A DNA stretch of 64,000 nucleotides from an uncultured Sphingobacteriaceae bacterium (GCA_946480915.1 CAMLLO010000002.1:207406-271405); one strand, 5' to 3'; positions 41,980-51,044 are shown, counted from the stretch's first letter. Numbers and translations: made by a program. Notes: a model not told the origin generated them from the letters alone.

Positions 41980-42768
41980 TTAAGGCTTGTAATATTTCCT
42001 CGCCTCTGGCAGATTTTTCTGTATTTCGGCGATGCGTCTTTCATCGCTGGGGTGAGTACTTAAAAATTCAGGAGGAGTACCATTTCCTTCTTTAGAAGCA
42101 GCCATTCTTCTCCAGAATGTCAAGGCGCTTTCCGGATTATAGCCTGCAATCGCCATAAATACAAGGCCTAATCTGTCAGCTTCAGTCTCTTGTGCCCGGC
42201 CATATTTCAACAGTGCAAGCTGTCCGCCAACACCATATAACTGACCAATGACCTGTGAACCACCAGTTGCAGCTCCAACAATTCCACCCAAAGCCTGTGC
42301 TCCCATCATTTGAGAATAGCGCTCTTCGGCGTGTCTGGCAATTGCATGCGCAATTTCATGCGACATAACTGTCGCTAGTCCTGCGTCGGTTTGCGCAACT
42401 GGCATTAAACCAGTATAAACGGCTACTTTTCCGCCTGGCATACACCATGCATTGATATCCTTACTTTGAATAAGGTTAAACTCCCATTGAAAATTATACT
42501 GATTAGCATATCCGTTCTGGTTGAGATAAGTTTCTACCGCTCTGGCAATACGAGCGCCAACATTTTTCACTCTGGTTACCTCAGAGCCACTTCTTACCAC
42601 AACTGTTTTAGGATCACTTAAGAATTCTCTGTAAGCTTGTGAAGCTTCTTGCTGAATGGCTTCTGAATTTGCCAAACTTAATTGTCGTCGACCGGTTAGA
42701 GGAACCGTTGCGCACGCAGCCATTATTGTTATCAAAACAATGCCGCTTATTATTTTAAAACCTTTCAT
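41980..42768 (-). CDS. M48 family metalloprotease lipoprotein (LoiP/YcaL-like)
   Basis: A 262-residue zinc protease anchored by lipid. The signal peptide ends in LITIMAAC (Cys at about residue 19). The Zn motif is SHEIAHAIARH (HExxH), and the third ligand Glu is in RAQETEADRLGLVFMAIAGYNPES. NAWCMPGGKVAVYTGLM and HPSDERRIAEIQ are further family blocks. Such proteins degrade misfolded outer-membrane proteins in the periplasm. There is a 34-nt gap to plsY upstream on the same strand, so the two may be co-transcribed. Confidence 0.93.
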   Translation of the reverse strand: MKGFKIISGIVLITIMAACATVPLTGRRQLSLANSEAIQQEASQAYREFLSDPKTVVVRSGSEVTRVKNVGARIARAVETYLNQNGYANQYNFQWEFNLIQSKDINAWCMPGGKVAVYTGLMPVAQTDAGLATVMSHEIAHAIARHAEERYSQMMGAQALGGIVGAATGGSQVIGQLYGVGGQLALLKYGRAQETEADRLGLVFMAIAGYNPESALTFWRRMAASKEGNGTPPEFLSTHPSDERRIAEIQKNLPEARKYYKP

Positions 42769-42802
42769 AATATTATCTGTGTTTTAACATACAACACAAA
42801 TA

Positions 42803-43453
42803 CTATTCCAGCTGTTTCTTTCGGAAGAAATTAACTTTAGATTCTTTACCTTTTAAGAGGCGTTCAATATTTTTTTGATGAGTAACAAGGATCAAAATAC
42901 AAATGCACATTCCGTAAACGACAATTGATCGCAGCGGAGAATGAAATAAGAAAATCACACTCAAAGGGAAGGAAAATCCCGCCGCAATTGAACTTAAAGA
43001 AACATATTGGGATATTAAGAGCACCGTTACAAACACAAGTACACATACGACAGCGGCCATTGTATGGACAGCTAATATCATCCCAAACAAGGTTGCAATT
43101 CCCTTCCCCCCCCTAAATCCCGCGAAAATAGGAAACAGGTGCCCCATTACCGCGATAATACCCAGGGCCAGCTGATAGTTTACAAATTGCACGGAATGCT
43201 GCGGACCAGTGACAGAAAGTCCTATTAAACATGCAAGACTAGTTGCTGTCCATCCTTTAAAAATATCCAGAAGCATAACAGCTATTCCGGCTTTTTTTCC
43301 GAGCACTCGAAAAGTGTTGGTAGCTCCGGCATTTCCACTGCCATATTCACGAACGTCAATACCATAAAAAGCCTGCCCTATCCACACTGCTGTTGGTATT
43401 GATCCAAACAAATAAGCTGCAACAAGTGCAGAAAGAGAATAAATCGAAATCAT
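42803..43453 (-). CDS. plsY: Acyl-phosphate:glycerol-3-phosphate acyltransferase PlsY
   Basis: A 216-residue polytopic membrane enzyme that makes lysophosphatidic acid from acyl-phosphate and glycerol-3-phosphate, the first committed step of phospholipid synthesis. Conserved blocks: AYLFGSIPTAVWIG (motif 1), REYGSGNAGATNTFRVLGKKAG (binding loop) and GHLFPIFAGFRGGKGIATLFG (motif 2). About six to seven helices; normal length. Located between nadC and the M48 protease on the same strand. Confidence 0.96.
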   Translation of the reverse strand: MISIYSLSALVAAYLFGSIPTAVWIGQAFYGIDVREYGSGNAGATNTFRVLGKKAGIAVMLLDIFKGWTATSLACLIGLSVTGPQHSVQFVNYQLALGIIAVMGHLFPIFAGFRGGKGIATLFGMILAVHTMAAVVCVLVFVTVLLISQYVSLSSIAAGFSFPLSVIFLFHSPLRSIVVYGMCICILILVTHQKNIERLLKGKESKVNFFRKKQLE

Positions 43454-43508
43454 TCAGGTTACAATATTAAAAAAAAGCAGTGCAAATTCATGCAAAACTC
43501 CTCCTAAT

Positions 43509-44369
43509 TTAGATTTTAACAGCTTTTAAACTCATATCCAGACTTTTAACTGAATGCGTTAAAGCGCCCATAGAAACAAAATCGACCCCACAGCGGGCGT
43601 ATCCTAAAACATTTTCCTCCGTTATGCCTCCAGATGCTTCAGTAATAAAACGTCCATCTACGAGCTTTACAGCCTCCCTTAATGTCTCGAAATCAAAATT
43701 ATCAAGTAAGATTCTATCCACTTCTCCGCAGCTTATCACCTCGGTGAGTTCATCCAGATTTCGCACTTCGATCTCTATCTGAATATCCTTCTTATTTTCT
43801 TTAATATATTGTTTTGCAGAATTTAGCGCCTGTGAGATTCCTCCTGCATAATCAACGTGATTATCTTTAATCAGAATCATATCGTACAAACCAAAACGAT
43901 GATTCACTCCTCCTCCTATTTTAACCGCGCTTTTTTCCAAAAAACGCATGTTAGGAGTAGTCTTACGAGTATCCAGAACTCTGGTATTCGTACCCTTTAA
44001 TAAATTGGCAATGCGTCTTGTAGTCGAGGCAATTCCACTCATACGTTGCATGGTATTCAAAACCAGTCGCTCGGCTACCAGGATAGAGTAACTACTCCCC
44101 TTAACACTTAACACTATATCACCAGAGCTGACCTCGGCTCCGTCATTGATCAGGACTTCAACCTTAAGATCAGGGTCAACCTGTTTAAATATCTCTAATG
44201 CTACATCCACACCTGCAATTACGCCCGATTCTTTGATTAGAAGTTTAGCGCTCCCCTGCTGCCCTTTAGGAATAGTGGCCAAAGAAGTATGGTCGCCTTC
44301 TCCTATGTCTTCCTTCAGTGCATCAGCAATAAATCTATACAGCTGTTCTTTATCGATTTCCATAATCAT
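43509..44369 (-). CDS. nadC: Nicotinate-nucleotide pyrophosphorylase (quinolinate PRTase)
   Basis: A 286-residue type II phosphoribosyltransferase converting quinolinate and PRPP to nicotinate mononucleotide in NAD synthesis. Motifs: ALKEDIGEGDHTSLATIP, LVLNTMQRMSGIASTTRRI, VLDTRKTTPNMRFLEKSAVKIGGGVNHRFGLYDMILIKDNHV (substrate-binding Arg/Lys/His), IEIEVRNLDE, RILLDNF and EASGGITEENV. I chose ATG 44369, five bases after a TATTTTTG box; ATG 44363 is also possible. The open frame continues upstream to 44477, but those codons have no family match. Confidence 0.93.
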   Translation of the reverse strand: MIMEIDKEQLYRFIADALKEDIGEGDHTSLATIPKGQQGSAKLLIKESGVIAGVDVALEIFKQVDPDLKVEVLINDGAEVSSGDIVLSVKGSSYSILVAERLVLNTMQRMSGIASTTRRIANLLKGTNTRVLDTRKTTPNMRFLEKSAVKIGGGVNHRFGLYDMILIKDNHVDYAGGISQALNSAKQYIKENKKDIQIEIEVRNLDELTEVISCGEVDRILLDNFDFETLREAVKLVDGRFITEASGGITEENVLGYARCGVDFVSMGALTHSVKSLDMSLKAVKI

Positions 44370-44374
44370 TTGCG

Positions 44375-44382
44375 CAAAAATA
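44375..44382 (-). promoter_or_regulatory. -7 promoter box of nadC
   Basis: TATTTTTG on the minus strand (exact TAnnTTTG), five bases before ATG 44369; predicts a leaderless transcript. No -33 TTG seen. Confidence 0.45.
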
Positions 44383-44530
44383 AGAAATACAGCGGGATTG
44401 TTGATTTGTTCGCTTTGTAAAATATTTAATCCTGCTAAACCTTTAAGGTCATAAGGTAGCGTCCCAACAAAGATCAAAGATTAACGTCATTAGAATTTGT
44501 TTTTTTCAAAGTCAAAACATCAATTTTATG

Positions 44531-44538
44531 TAAGTTTG
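44531..44538 (+). promoter_or_regulatory. -7 promoter box of gpmI
   Basis: TAAGTTTG (exact TAnnTTTG), four bases before the GTG at 44543; predicts a leaderless transcript. No -33 TTG seen at the usual distance. Confidence 0.5.
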
Positions 44539-44542
44539 CATT

Positions 44543-46063
44543 GTGGAAAATAAAAAATTAGCTCTGATTATTCTAGATGGCTGGGGATACGGTAAAAACG
44601 ATAAATCAAATGCCATTATCGCTGCAAATACTCCTTTTTTTGATAAACTGATTGCAAGCTATCCTAACTCTACACTTGAAGCCTCGGGTATGGCTGTTGG
44701 ATTGCCAGAAGGCCAAATGGGAAATTCTGAGGTGGGACACATGAACCTGGGTGCAGGACGTGTGGTTTACCAGGAACTGGGCCGAATTCACAAGGCTGTT
44801 GAAGATGGCGAATTGGTGACCAATCCGGTATTGAAAGAAGCTTTCGAATATGCTAAGAAAGAAAACAAGCAGGTTCATTTCATCGGACTAGTGTCTGATG
44901 GTGGTGTTCACTCTCATACAAAACACCTTATTGGCTTATGCGATGCAGCAAAAAGCTATAATCTGGATAAAGTATTTATTCATGGCTTTTTGGATGGCAG
45001 AGATACCGATCCGAATTCAGGCATCACCTATATTAGTAAAATTGAGACATACTTAGCTAACTCTCCTGTAAAAATTGCTTCATTAATTGGCCGCTACTAT
45101 GCCATGGATAGAGATAACAGATGGGAGCGGGTTAAGCAAGCATATGATGTGATGGTGAATGCCGTCGGAACTAAAACATCCGATCTGCTTTCAACAATAA
45201 AAGAACAGTATAATCAAGGTATCACCGATGAGTTTATGAATCCTATCGTAAAAGTAGATTCAGCAAACCAAGCCGTAGCAGTTATACAACCCGACGATGT
45301 TGTGATTTGCTTCAACTTCAGAACTGACCGGGGACGCGAAATAACTCAGGCGCTTACTCAAAAGGCATTCCCTGAATTCCACATGGAGCCTTTAAACTTG
45401 AAATACATCACCATGACCACGTACGACGAAACATTTAAAAATGTTAAAGTTGTATTTACAAAAGACGATCTGAGTGACACACTTGGAGAAGTGTTAGAAA
45501 GACATGGTAAAACCCAGGTTAGAATAGCAGAAACTGAAAAATATCCGCATGTTACATTTTTCTTTTCAGGAGGCAGAGAAAAAGAATTTGTCGGCGAACG
45601 ACGTTTACTTGTTCCCTCTCCGAAAGTAGCGACGTACGATCTACAACCTGAAATGAGTGCAAAAGGCATCAGGGATGCTATTTGTCAAGATCTTGACACA
45701 AACAAACCTGACTTTGTTTGTCTTAACTTTGCTAATCCCGACATGGTTGGGCATACCGGAGTTTTTGAGGCTGTAGTTAAAGCTGTTGAAACGGTAGATA
45801 GCTGCCTGCAAAGTGTTGTTGAATGCGGATTGAAAAACGGATATTCCTTTATTATCATTGCCGATCACGGGAACGCTGATTTTATGATCAACGAAGATGG
45901 TTCCCCAAATACGGCGCATACTACAAACCTTGTACCGTGTATTTTGATCGACAATGACTATAAAAAAATAGCGAATGGAAAACTGGGCGATGTAGCTCCG
46001 ACAATTCTGAAAATTCTAAACGTTCCAATACCCGAACGTATGACCGGAAACATTCTGGTTTAG
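44543..46063 (+). CDS. gpmI: 2,3-bisphosphoglycerate-independent phosphoglycerate mutase
   Basis: A 506-residue alkaline-phosphatase-superfamily enzyme interconverting 3- and 2-phosphoglycerate in glycolysis. LIILDGWGYG provides metal ligand Asp12 and MGNSEVGHMNLGAG the catalytic Ser62. SDGGVHSHTKHL, HGFLDGRDTDP and RYYAMDRDNRWERVKQAYD bind substrate. The second metal site is FNFRTDRGREITQA, FANPDMVGHTGVFEA and IIIADHGNAD; HTTNLVPCI follows. The start must be GTG 44543 (or an ATT just before), since a stop lies four codons upstream and residues 7-17 are essential. Confidence 0.97.
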   Translation: MENKKLALIILDGWGYGKNDKSNAIIAANTPFFDKLIASYPNSTLEASGMAVGLPEGQMGNSEVGHMNLGAGRVVYQELGRIHKAVEDGELVTNPVLKEAFEYAKKENKQVHFIGLVSDGGVHSHTKHLIGLCDAAKSYNLDKVFIHGFLDGRDTDPNSGITYISKIETYLANSPVKIASLIGRYYAMDRDNRWERVKQAYDVMVNAVGTKTSDLLSTIKEQYNQGITDEFMNPIVKVDSANQAVAVIQPDDVVICFNFRTDRGREITQALTQKAFPEFHMEPLNLKYITMTTYDETFKNVKVVFTKDDLSDTLGEVLERHGKTQVRIAETEKYPHVTFFFSGGREKEFVGERRLLVPSPKVATYDLQPEMSAKGIRDAICQDLDTNKPDFVCLNFANPDMVGHTGVFEAVVKAVETVDSCLQSVVECGLKNGYSFIIIADHGNADFMINEDGSPNTAHTTNLVPCILIDNDYKKIANGKLGDVAPTILKILNVPIPERMTGNILV

Positions 46064-46068
46064 TGACT

Positions 46069-46599
46069 ATGAAGCATTCGTTTGCATTTCTACTTTTAGT
46101 CTTCCTGGCTGCCTGCGGCAAAAAGGAAGACTCTAAGAACGCATCTGGTAGATATTTCGACATCCGCGGGTATTTTGAACAACAAGCAATAGAACTCCAA
46201 AGGCAAAACCCAGAAATAGAAAAAACAGTCTCACAAAATTCGCAGCTCGAAAAAAAGCAAATAAGAATAGCAAACTGGAAAGCAGAATTAGAACTCTTTT
46301 CTGAATCCGACATTAATAAACCGGCATGGAAAGACAGTTATTTGATTAAAAAAGATGGGTCTGAAGTGGACTATATTTCTACAGATAAACATCTAAGAAC
46401 GAAAAAAATAAGTATTCGTTATTCAAAAAATGGAGCTGTTGATCGCATCGCTATTTTCAATAAAATATCAAATCCCTTATACACCTCCATCGAACAATTA
46501 AATTATTATCCTGACTCTCTTTATACAATAAGTAAAAAGCAAAATGTTCAGATAATTGGAGAAAATCAATTTGCAATATCCGCGCGTTTTAGTAAGTAA
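46069..46599 (+). CDS. Hypothetical lipoprotein
   Basis: A 176-residue lipoprotein that I do not recognise. The signal peptide ends in LLLVFLAAC (Cys at about residue 16), followed by GKKEDSKNASGRYFDIRGYFEQQAIELQRQ. The rest is polar, with KTVSQNSQLEKKQI, then a beta-rich region (IRYSKNGAVDRIAIFNKISNPLYTSIEQLNYYPDSLYTI). I chose ATG 46069 because it gives a clean signal; GTG 46063 adds two residues and overlaps the gpmI stop. It is probably co-transcribed with gpmI. Function unknown. Confidence 0.75.
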   Translation: MKHSFAFLLLVFLAACGKKEDSKNASGRYFDIRGYFEQQAIELQRQNPEIEKTVSQNSQLEKKQIRIANWKAELELFSESDINKPAWKDSYLIKKDGSEVDYISTDKHLRTKKISIRYSKNGAVDRIAIFNKISNPLYTSIEQLNYYPDSLYTISKKQNVQIIGENQFAISARFSK

Positions 46600-46644
46600 T
46601 CCAATAAATGTTTTACTGCTACGTTTCATTGATGAGAGGGCATT

Positions 46645-47211
46645 ATGAAGAATATATTTTTAGGGTCGCTGGTACTTTTCATAGGTACATCTTGTGCTGC
46701 AGAAAAACCACAAACATCTGTTATCAAAACTGCTGCTAACGTTAAACCTGCCAGCAAAAACTCATTTATTGTCGTAGATTTCGAGAAAGAGTTTCTTAAA
46801 CAAATTAACAAGGCTAGAACCGAAGGTTGTAAATGTGGAGATAAATACATGCCTCCTGTTGAGCCCTTAATATGGAACAATGAACTCCAGTTGTCTGCTT
46901 TGGGCCATGCTCAGGACATGTCGAGAAATAAATACTTTAGCCATGTAAGTAAAAATGGCGCCAAAATAAAAGATCGTATAACGGCCGCAGGTTACACATA
47001 TGCAGGATTTCAAAGCTTCACTATAGGAGAGAACATCGCATTCAACCAGAGGACAATAAGAGAAGTAATGCAGGGATGGTTAAACAGTCCCAGTCACTGC
47101 AAAAATATAATGAGTCCGGCCTTTAAGGAAGTGGGGATTGCCATGCAGGACTATTACTGGGTACAGGATTTTGGAGGACGAATTCCGTTTTCAAAGCGAT
47201 ATACTAGGTAA
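46645..47211 (+). CDS. CAP-domain (SCP/PR-1) lipoprotein
   Basis: A 188-residue exported protein. The lipoprotein signal ends LVLFIGTSC (Cys at about residue 17). The CAP domain runs from about residue 45 to 185: FLKQINKARTEGCKCG, PLIWNNELQLSALGHAQDMSRNKYFSHVSKNGAKIKDRITAAGY (first active-site His/Glu block), GENIAFNQRTIREVMQGWLNSPSHCKNIMSPAFKEVGIAM (second His). Bacterial CAP proteins are exported and of mixed, mostly unknown function. Internal Cys pairs suggest a disulphide. Confidence 0.88.
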   Translation: MKNIFLGSLVLFIGTSCAAEKPQTSVIKTAANVKPASKNSFIVVDFEKEFLKQINKARTEGCKCGDKYMPPVEPLIWNNELQLSALGHAQDMSRNKYFSHVSKNGAKIKDRITAAGYTYAGFQSFTIGENIAFNQRTIREVMQGWLNSPSHCKNIMSPAFKEVGIAMQDYYWVQDFGGRIPFSKRYTR

Positions 47212-47536
47212 ATCAAGAAAAACCCTCTCACCGGCTGGAAAGTATTTTCTCTCTAACAACTCCTGTTATCCTGTTAAAACTAAAATACTTGCAATTGTCC
47301 AAATCGATAATACAGAACCGGCATAAAGCTGATCGAAGAAAACTTTCCATCACCTTTATGCTATTATATTAAATCCAGCAAACGGCAAGCTTATGAAATA
47401 ATCTCAAGTTTTATCTCTACCCGCAAGGGGTAAAGTTGAAAATATCCCACCCAAATAGCTGAATCCATCACCTACGAATAATTTCTTGAGCAATACAAAA
47501 GATGCGAAGATTTTGGATCTGATTAAATTAATAATC
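47212..47536. other. 325-nt spacer without recognisable gene
   Basis: Between the CAP-domain gene and the convergent TPR gene. I find no ORF of credible size. The only structure is a short hairpin, TACCC-GCAAG-GGGTA, at about 47419-47433; it has no strong T-tract. Confidence 0.5.
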
Positions 47537-48175
47537 TTACTCCAAATTAGCCATATAAACCCTGGCCTTTTTCAGTTCATCCATTATATCTTTTCTGCCG
47601 GGATTGGCATCCAGTACTCTTTGTAAATCATTGATGCACGACTTATAAGATGTTAGAGCAATGCCTTTATCATATACCTTTGGATTTTTTTGGCCTTTTA
47701 GAATTGCGTAATCACGATAGGCTATAGCCCTGTTTTGATATAATTTCTTATCCTCAGGATTTAATTCAATAGCTTTCGTATAATCTTTTATACTGGCAGA
47801 AAGTATTCTGTCACGTTCTAGCGGAGTTAAAGTACTGTTCATTTGAGCACCCAAAACATTCCTTGCTTTTCCACGATAATAGTAAGACGAGACATCGTTG
47901 GGACGCAGTGATATAACCCTTCCAAACGTGCTTATTGACTTTTGAAAATCACCGGAATGGTAATATGAATATGCCAGCATATATAAAACATCCGCATTGT
48001 TTGCTTCTGCAGGTAAAGACTTTTCAAGTTGAATTACTGCAGTTTTAAAATCGCCGTCAAGAACGGCTTTATTACCCAAGCGCACGTGCGGATTAGTTGA
48101 TTCTGAAGCCTGCTGTGCACTGGCAGAACCTATAAAAAATAGCAATAAAGAAAAAAGAGAGGTAATTACTTTCAT
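47537..48175 (-). CDS. Exported tetratricopeptide-repeat protein
   Basis: A 212-residue periplasmic protein with signal peptide (MKVITSLFSLLLFFIGSASAQ). It has three to four TPR units: LGNKAVLDGDFKTAVIQLEKSL, DVLYMLAYSYYHSGDFQKSISTFGRVISL, SSYYYRGKARNVLG with DYTKAIELNPEDKKLYQNRAIAYRDYA, and SYKSCINDLQRVLDANPG. It is likely a scaffold for protein interactions in the envelope; no enzymatic motif. A single gene divergent from lon, from which it is separated by 352 nt. Confidence 0.88.
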   Translation of the reverse strand: MKVITSLFSLLLFFIGSASAQQASESTNPHVRLGNKAVLDGDFKTAVIQLEKSLPAEANNADVLYMLAYSYYHSGDFQKSISTFGRVISLRPNDVSSYYYRGKARNVLGAQMNSTLTPLERDRILSASIKDYTKAIELNPEDKKLYQNRAIAYRDYAILKGQKNPKVYDKGIALTSYKSCINDLQRVLDANPGRKDIMDELKKARVYMANLE

Positions 48176-48527
48176 TTGAAATTCGTATGTTGACTTGTTG
48201 TTGAAACGTATAAATTTTAATATTAGTCTACTTGTTCTCCAACTCGTAATAATTATGAATTACTATGAATTGAAGAATGTATTAATACACAAGGTTAATT
48301 ATTTTGTTTCTTTGTTTAAAAAAAGAATTACTGCTTAACCTGACGTTTTAACAGCAAACCTTCGGTTAACGATGTTTAAATCATATTTAATCGGCTTTAT
48401 TTAAGATGTTTTTAATTATTAAAGGCAATTGATTTGATTGGCATAAGCATTGCACGCTATGTGCATTCAGAATATTTACACAGCAAAAAAAGATTCACTG
48501 TCAATTTGACGTTGAGAAAGGAAATGC
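48176..48527. other. 352-nt divergent promoter region (TPR gene / lon)
   Basis: No ORF. It contains the sigma-54-type element before lon at 48439-48454 and an AT-rich tract at 48235-48330. A purine-rich stretch, AGAAAGGA (48513-48520), could serve as a ribosome binding site for lon. Confidence 0.6.
48439..48454 (+). promoter_or_regulatory. Sigma-54 (-24/-12) promoter candidate for lon
   Basis: TGGCATAAGCATTGCA matches the consensus TGGCACGNNNNTTGCW at 10 of 12 defined positions, with exact -24/-12 spacing and intact GG and GC. Expected start site about 48465, leaving a leader of about 63 nt. No enhancer-binding-protein gene is in view. Confidence 0.55.
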
Positions 48528-50996
48528 ATGAGCAACTTTGATTTTAATCAAACACTACCAATAATAAATGAAGATACAGAGTTCTTTCCCCTGATGTCTC
48601 AAGAAGACGAAGAGGAAATGAATAATGAGGCAACGCCTGAAACGCTATCAATTCTCCCGTTGCGCAACACGGTTTTGTTTCCCGGAGTAGTTATTCCCAT
48701 CACAGTTGGACGGGATAAATCCATAAAACTGATTAAAGATGCTTATAAAGGAGACCGTACGATAGGTGTGGTTTCACAACGGGATGTAGCCATTGAAGAC
48801 CCCACCTTTGACCAGCTGAATGATGTTGGTACAGTGGCTTTAATTATAAAAATGCTGCAAATGCCCGATGGCAGTACTACGGTTATCATCCAGGGCAAAC
48901 AGCGCTTTAGATTAGGCGAAGAAGTTCAGAGCGAACCATATATCAAGGCAACGATAAAAAAGTTCGAGGAAATTAAACCCAAAACCGATAAAGAGTTTAA
49001 AGCTATCGTAGCTTCGGTAAAAGAACTTGCCATGCAGATTATTCAGCTTTCTCCTAACATCCCAAGCGAAGCTGGTATCGCAATAAAAAACATAGAAAGT
49101 ACATCATTTCTTATAAACTTTATATCTTCTAACATGAATGCCGATGTTGCTGTTAAGCAGCAAATGTTAGAAGTTGCAAATCTGCACGATCGTGCCAGAA
49201 TGGTACTTGAACATCTTACCATCGAGCTTCAGATGCTAGAACTGAGAAATCAGATTCAAACTAAAGTAAGAACAGATCTGGATAAACAACAACGCGATTA
49301 CTTCCTGAATCAGCAATTAAAAACAATTCAGGAAGAACTGGGCGGGAATTCTCCTGATTTAGAATTAGACAATTTAAGACAAAGAGGCGCAAAAAAGAAA
49401 TGGTCAAAAGAAGTAAATGATCATTTTTCTAAAGAGCTGGATAAACTGGCCCGAATGAACCCTGCGGCGGCCGAATATTCAGTTCAAGTGAACTATCTCG
49501 AGTTATTATTAGATCTTCCGTGGAATGAATTTACAAAAGATAATTTTGACCTGAAACGTGCACAGCGCATTCTTGAGAAAGACCATTTCGGGCTTGAAAA
49601 GGTAAAGAAACGCATCATCGAGTACTTAGCCGTTTTAAAGCTAAAGAACAACATGAAAGCGCCGATCCTTTGCTTAGCCGGCCCTCCGGGAGTAGGTAAA
49701 ACATCTCTTGGTAAATCTATTGCGAAAGCCTTAGGAAGAAAGTATGTCAGAATGGCTTTAGGTGGGATCCGTGATGAAGCGGAAATTCGCGGACACCGGA
49801 AGACTTATATCGGGGCTATGCCGGGCAGAATCATTCAATCTTTGAAAAAAGCCGGAGCAGCAAACGCAGTTTTTGTTTTAGATGAAATTGATAAAGTTGG
49901 TAATGATTTTCGGGGTGATCCATCTTCTGCCCTGTTAGAAGTGCTCGATCCCGAGCAAAATAATGCCTTCTACGATCACTATGTTGAGCTGGATTACGAC
50001 CTGTCCAATGTAATGTTTATAGCTACTGCAAACTCTTTAAGTAATATTCAGCCGGCTTTGCTCGACAGGATGGAAATTATTGAAGTTAATGGCTATACTA
50101 TTGAGGAAAAAATAGAAATAGCAAAACAACACTTGCTGCCAAAGCAACTTGAACAACACGGATTAAGTAAAAAAGATGTTGGTTTAAAACCTTCGGTTAT
50201 TGAAAAAATCATCGAAGACTATACCAGGGAATCTGGAGTACGTGGTTTAGAAAAAAAGATAGGATCTGTAGTTCGTGGCATTGCAACTAAAATTGCAATG
50301 GAAGAAAATTACACACCTTCTTTAAATAACACTGACGTGGAAACTATCTTGGGTGCTCCTATTTTTGATAAAGATCTTTACGAAGGAAACGAGGTGGCTG
50401 GTGTAGTTACCGGTTTGGCCTGGACCCAGGTAGGAGGAGACATTCTGTTTATTGAAGCTAGCTTAAGTCCCGGAAAAGGTAAATTAACTATTACCGGAAA
50501 CCTCGGGGATGTAATGAAAGAATCGGCCGCAATAGCCATGGCATATCTTCGTGCACACGCCTCAAAATTCAATATAGATAATCGTTTGTTTGAATTATGG
50601 GATGTTCATGTTCACGTTCCGGCAGGCGCCACACCCAAAGATGGGCCATCAGCGGGAATAACCATGCTTACAGCATTAACATCCGCCTTTACCCAACGCA
50701 GGGTAAAACAACATCTGGCAATGACGGGCGAAATTACTCTTAGGGGTAAAGTTTTACCCGTGGGAGGAATCAAGGAAAAAATTCTCGCTGCGAAGCGAGC
50801 AAATATCAAGGAAATCATTCTAAGCAAATCGAACGAAAAGGATATTCTTGAAATTAAAGAAGATTACATCAAGGATTTAAAATTTCATTACGTAAAAGAA
50901 ATGAAAGAGGTTATTGACTTGGCTTTAACAACCGAAAAAGTTAAAGACCCGATTGATTTAGCCATTAAAGAACCTGTTACTGCTGTTTTAAATTAA
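48528..50996 (+). CDS. lon: ATP-dependent Lon protease
   Basis: An 822-residue AAA+ serine protease degrading damaged and regulatory proteins in the cytoplasm. Lon N-terminal substrate domain at about residues 40-240 (LSILPLRNTVLFPGVVIPITVG), central helices, Walker A GPPGVGKTSLGKSI at about residue 385, Walker B VFVLDEIDKVG, and a C-terminal protease domain with Ser708 (PKDGPSAGI) and Lys751 (GGIKEKIL), the same 43-residue spacing as E. coli Lon. Normal length with a slightly extended acidic N-terminus. A weak hairpin terminator follows. Confidence 0.98.
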   Translation: MSNFDFNQTLPIINEDTEFFPLMSQEDEEEMNNEATPETLSILPLRNTVLFPGVVIPITVGRDKSIKLIKDAYKGDRTIGVVSQRDVAIEDPTFDQLNDVGTVALIIKMLQMPDGSTTVIIQGKQRFRLGEEVQSEPYIKATIKKFEEIKPKTDKEFKAIVASVKELAMQIIQLSPNIPSEAGIAIKNIESTSFLINFISSNMNADVAVKQQMLEVANLHDRARMVLEHLTIELQMLELRNQIQTKVRTDLDKQQRDYFLNQQLKTIQEELGGNSPDLELDNLRQRGAKKKWSKEVNDHFSKELDKLARMNPAAAEYSVQVNYLELLLDLPWNEFTKDNFDLKRAQRILEKDHFGLEKVKKRIIEYLAVLKLKNNMKAPILCLAGPPGVGKTSLGKSIAKALGRKYVRMALGGIRDEAEIRGHRKTYIGAMPGRIIQSLKKAGAANAVFVLDEIDKVGNDFRGDPSSALLEVLDPEQNNAFYDHYVELDYDLSNVMFIATANSLSNIQPALLDRMEIIEVNGYTIEEKIEIAKQHLLPKQLEQHGLSKKDVGLKPSVIEKIIEDYTRESGVRGLEKKIGSVVRGIATKIAMEENYTPSLNNTDVETILGAPIFDKDLYEGNEVAGVVTGLAWTQVGGDILFIEASLSPGKGKLTITGNLGDVMKESAAIAMAYLRAHASKFNIDNRLFELWDVHVHVPAGATPKDGPSAGITMLTALTSAFTQRRVKQHLAMTGEITLRGKVLPVGGIKEKILAAKRANIKEIILSKSNEKDILEIKEDYIKDLKFHYVKEMKEVIDLALTTEKVKDPIDLAIKEPVTAVLN

Positions 50997-51007
50997 AAAT
51001 CCAATAG

Positions 51008-51032
51008 ATAAGCCGGCTCTATGCCGGCTTAT
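51008..51032 (+). terminator. Hairpin after lon (weak terminator)
   Basis: A 10-bp perfect stem (ATAAGCCGGC / GCCGGCTTAT) with a 5-nt loop, but no T-run, so termination may be partial. An ATG (51021) in the loop starts a longer frame of the next gene, which I reject as its start. Confidence 0.6.
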
Positions 51033-51044
51033 TCAATTAATAAA

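Noticed and set aside
45358..45669. 103-codon open frame antisense to gpmI
   Set aside because: Lies wholly inside a conserved enzyme gene, Ser-rich shadow composition, no promoter or family signal.
45921..46313. 130-codon minus-strand frame across the gpmI end and the lipoprotein gene
   Set aside because: Covered by a lipoprotein gene with a clear signal peptide on the plus strand; Cys/Ser-rich shadow composition.
47138..47326. 62-codon plus-strand frame across the CAP gene end
   Set aside because: Overlaps the CAP domain out of frame, and its peptide is featureless.
51021..51044. ATG 51021 as start of the LpxR-like gene
   Set aside because: It is in the loop of the hairpin after lon, and the signal peptide begins at 51045.
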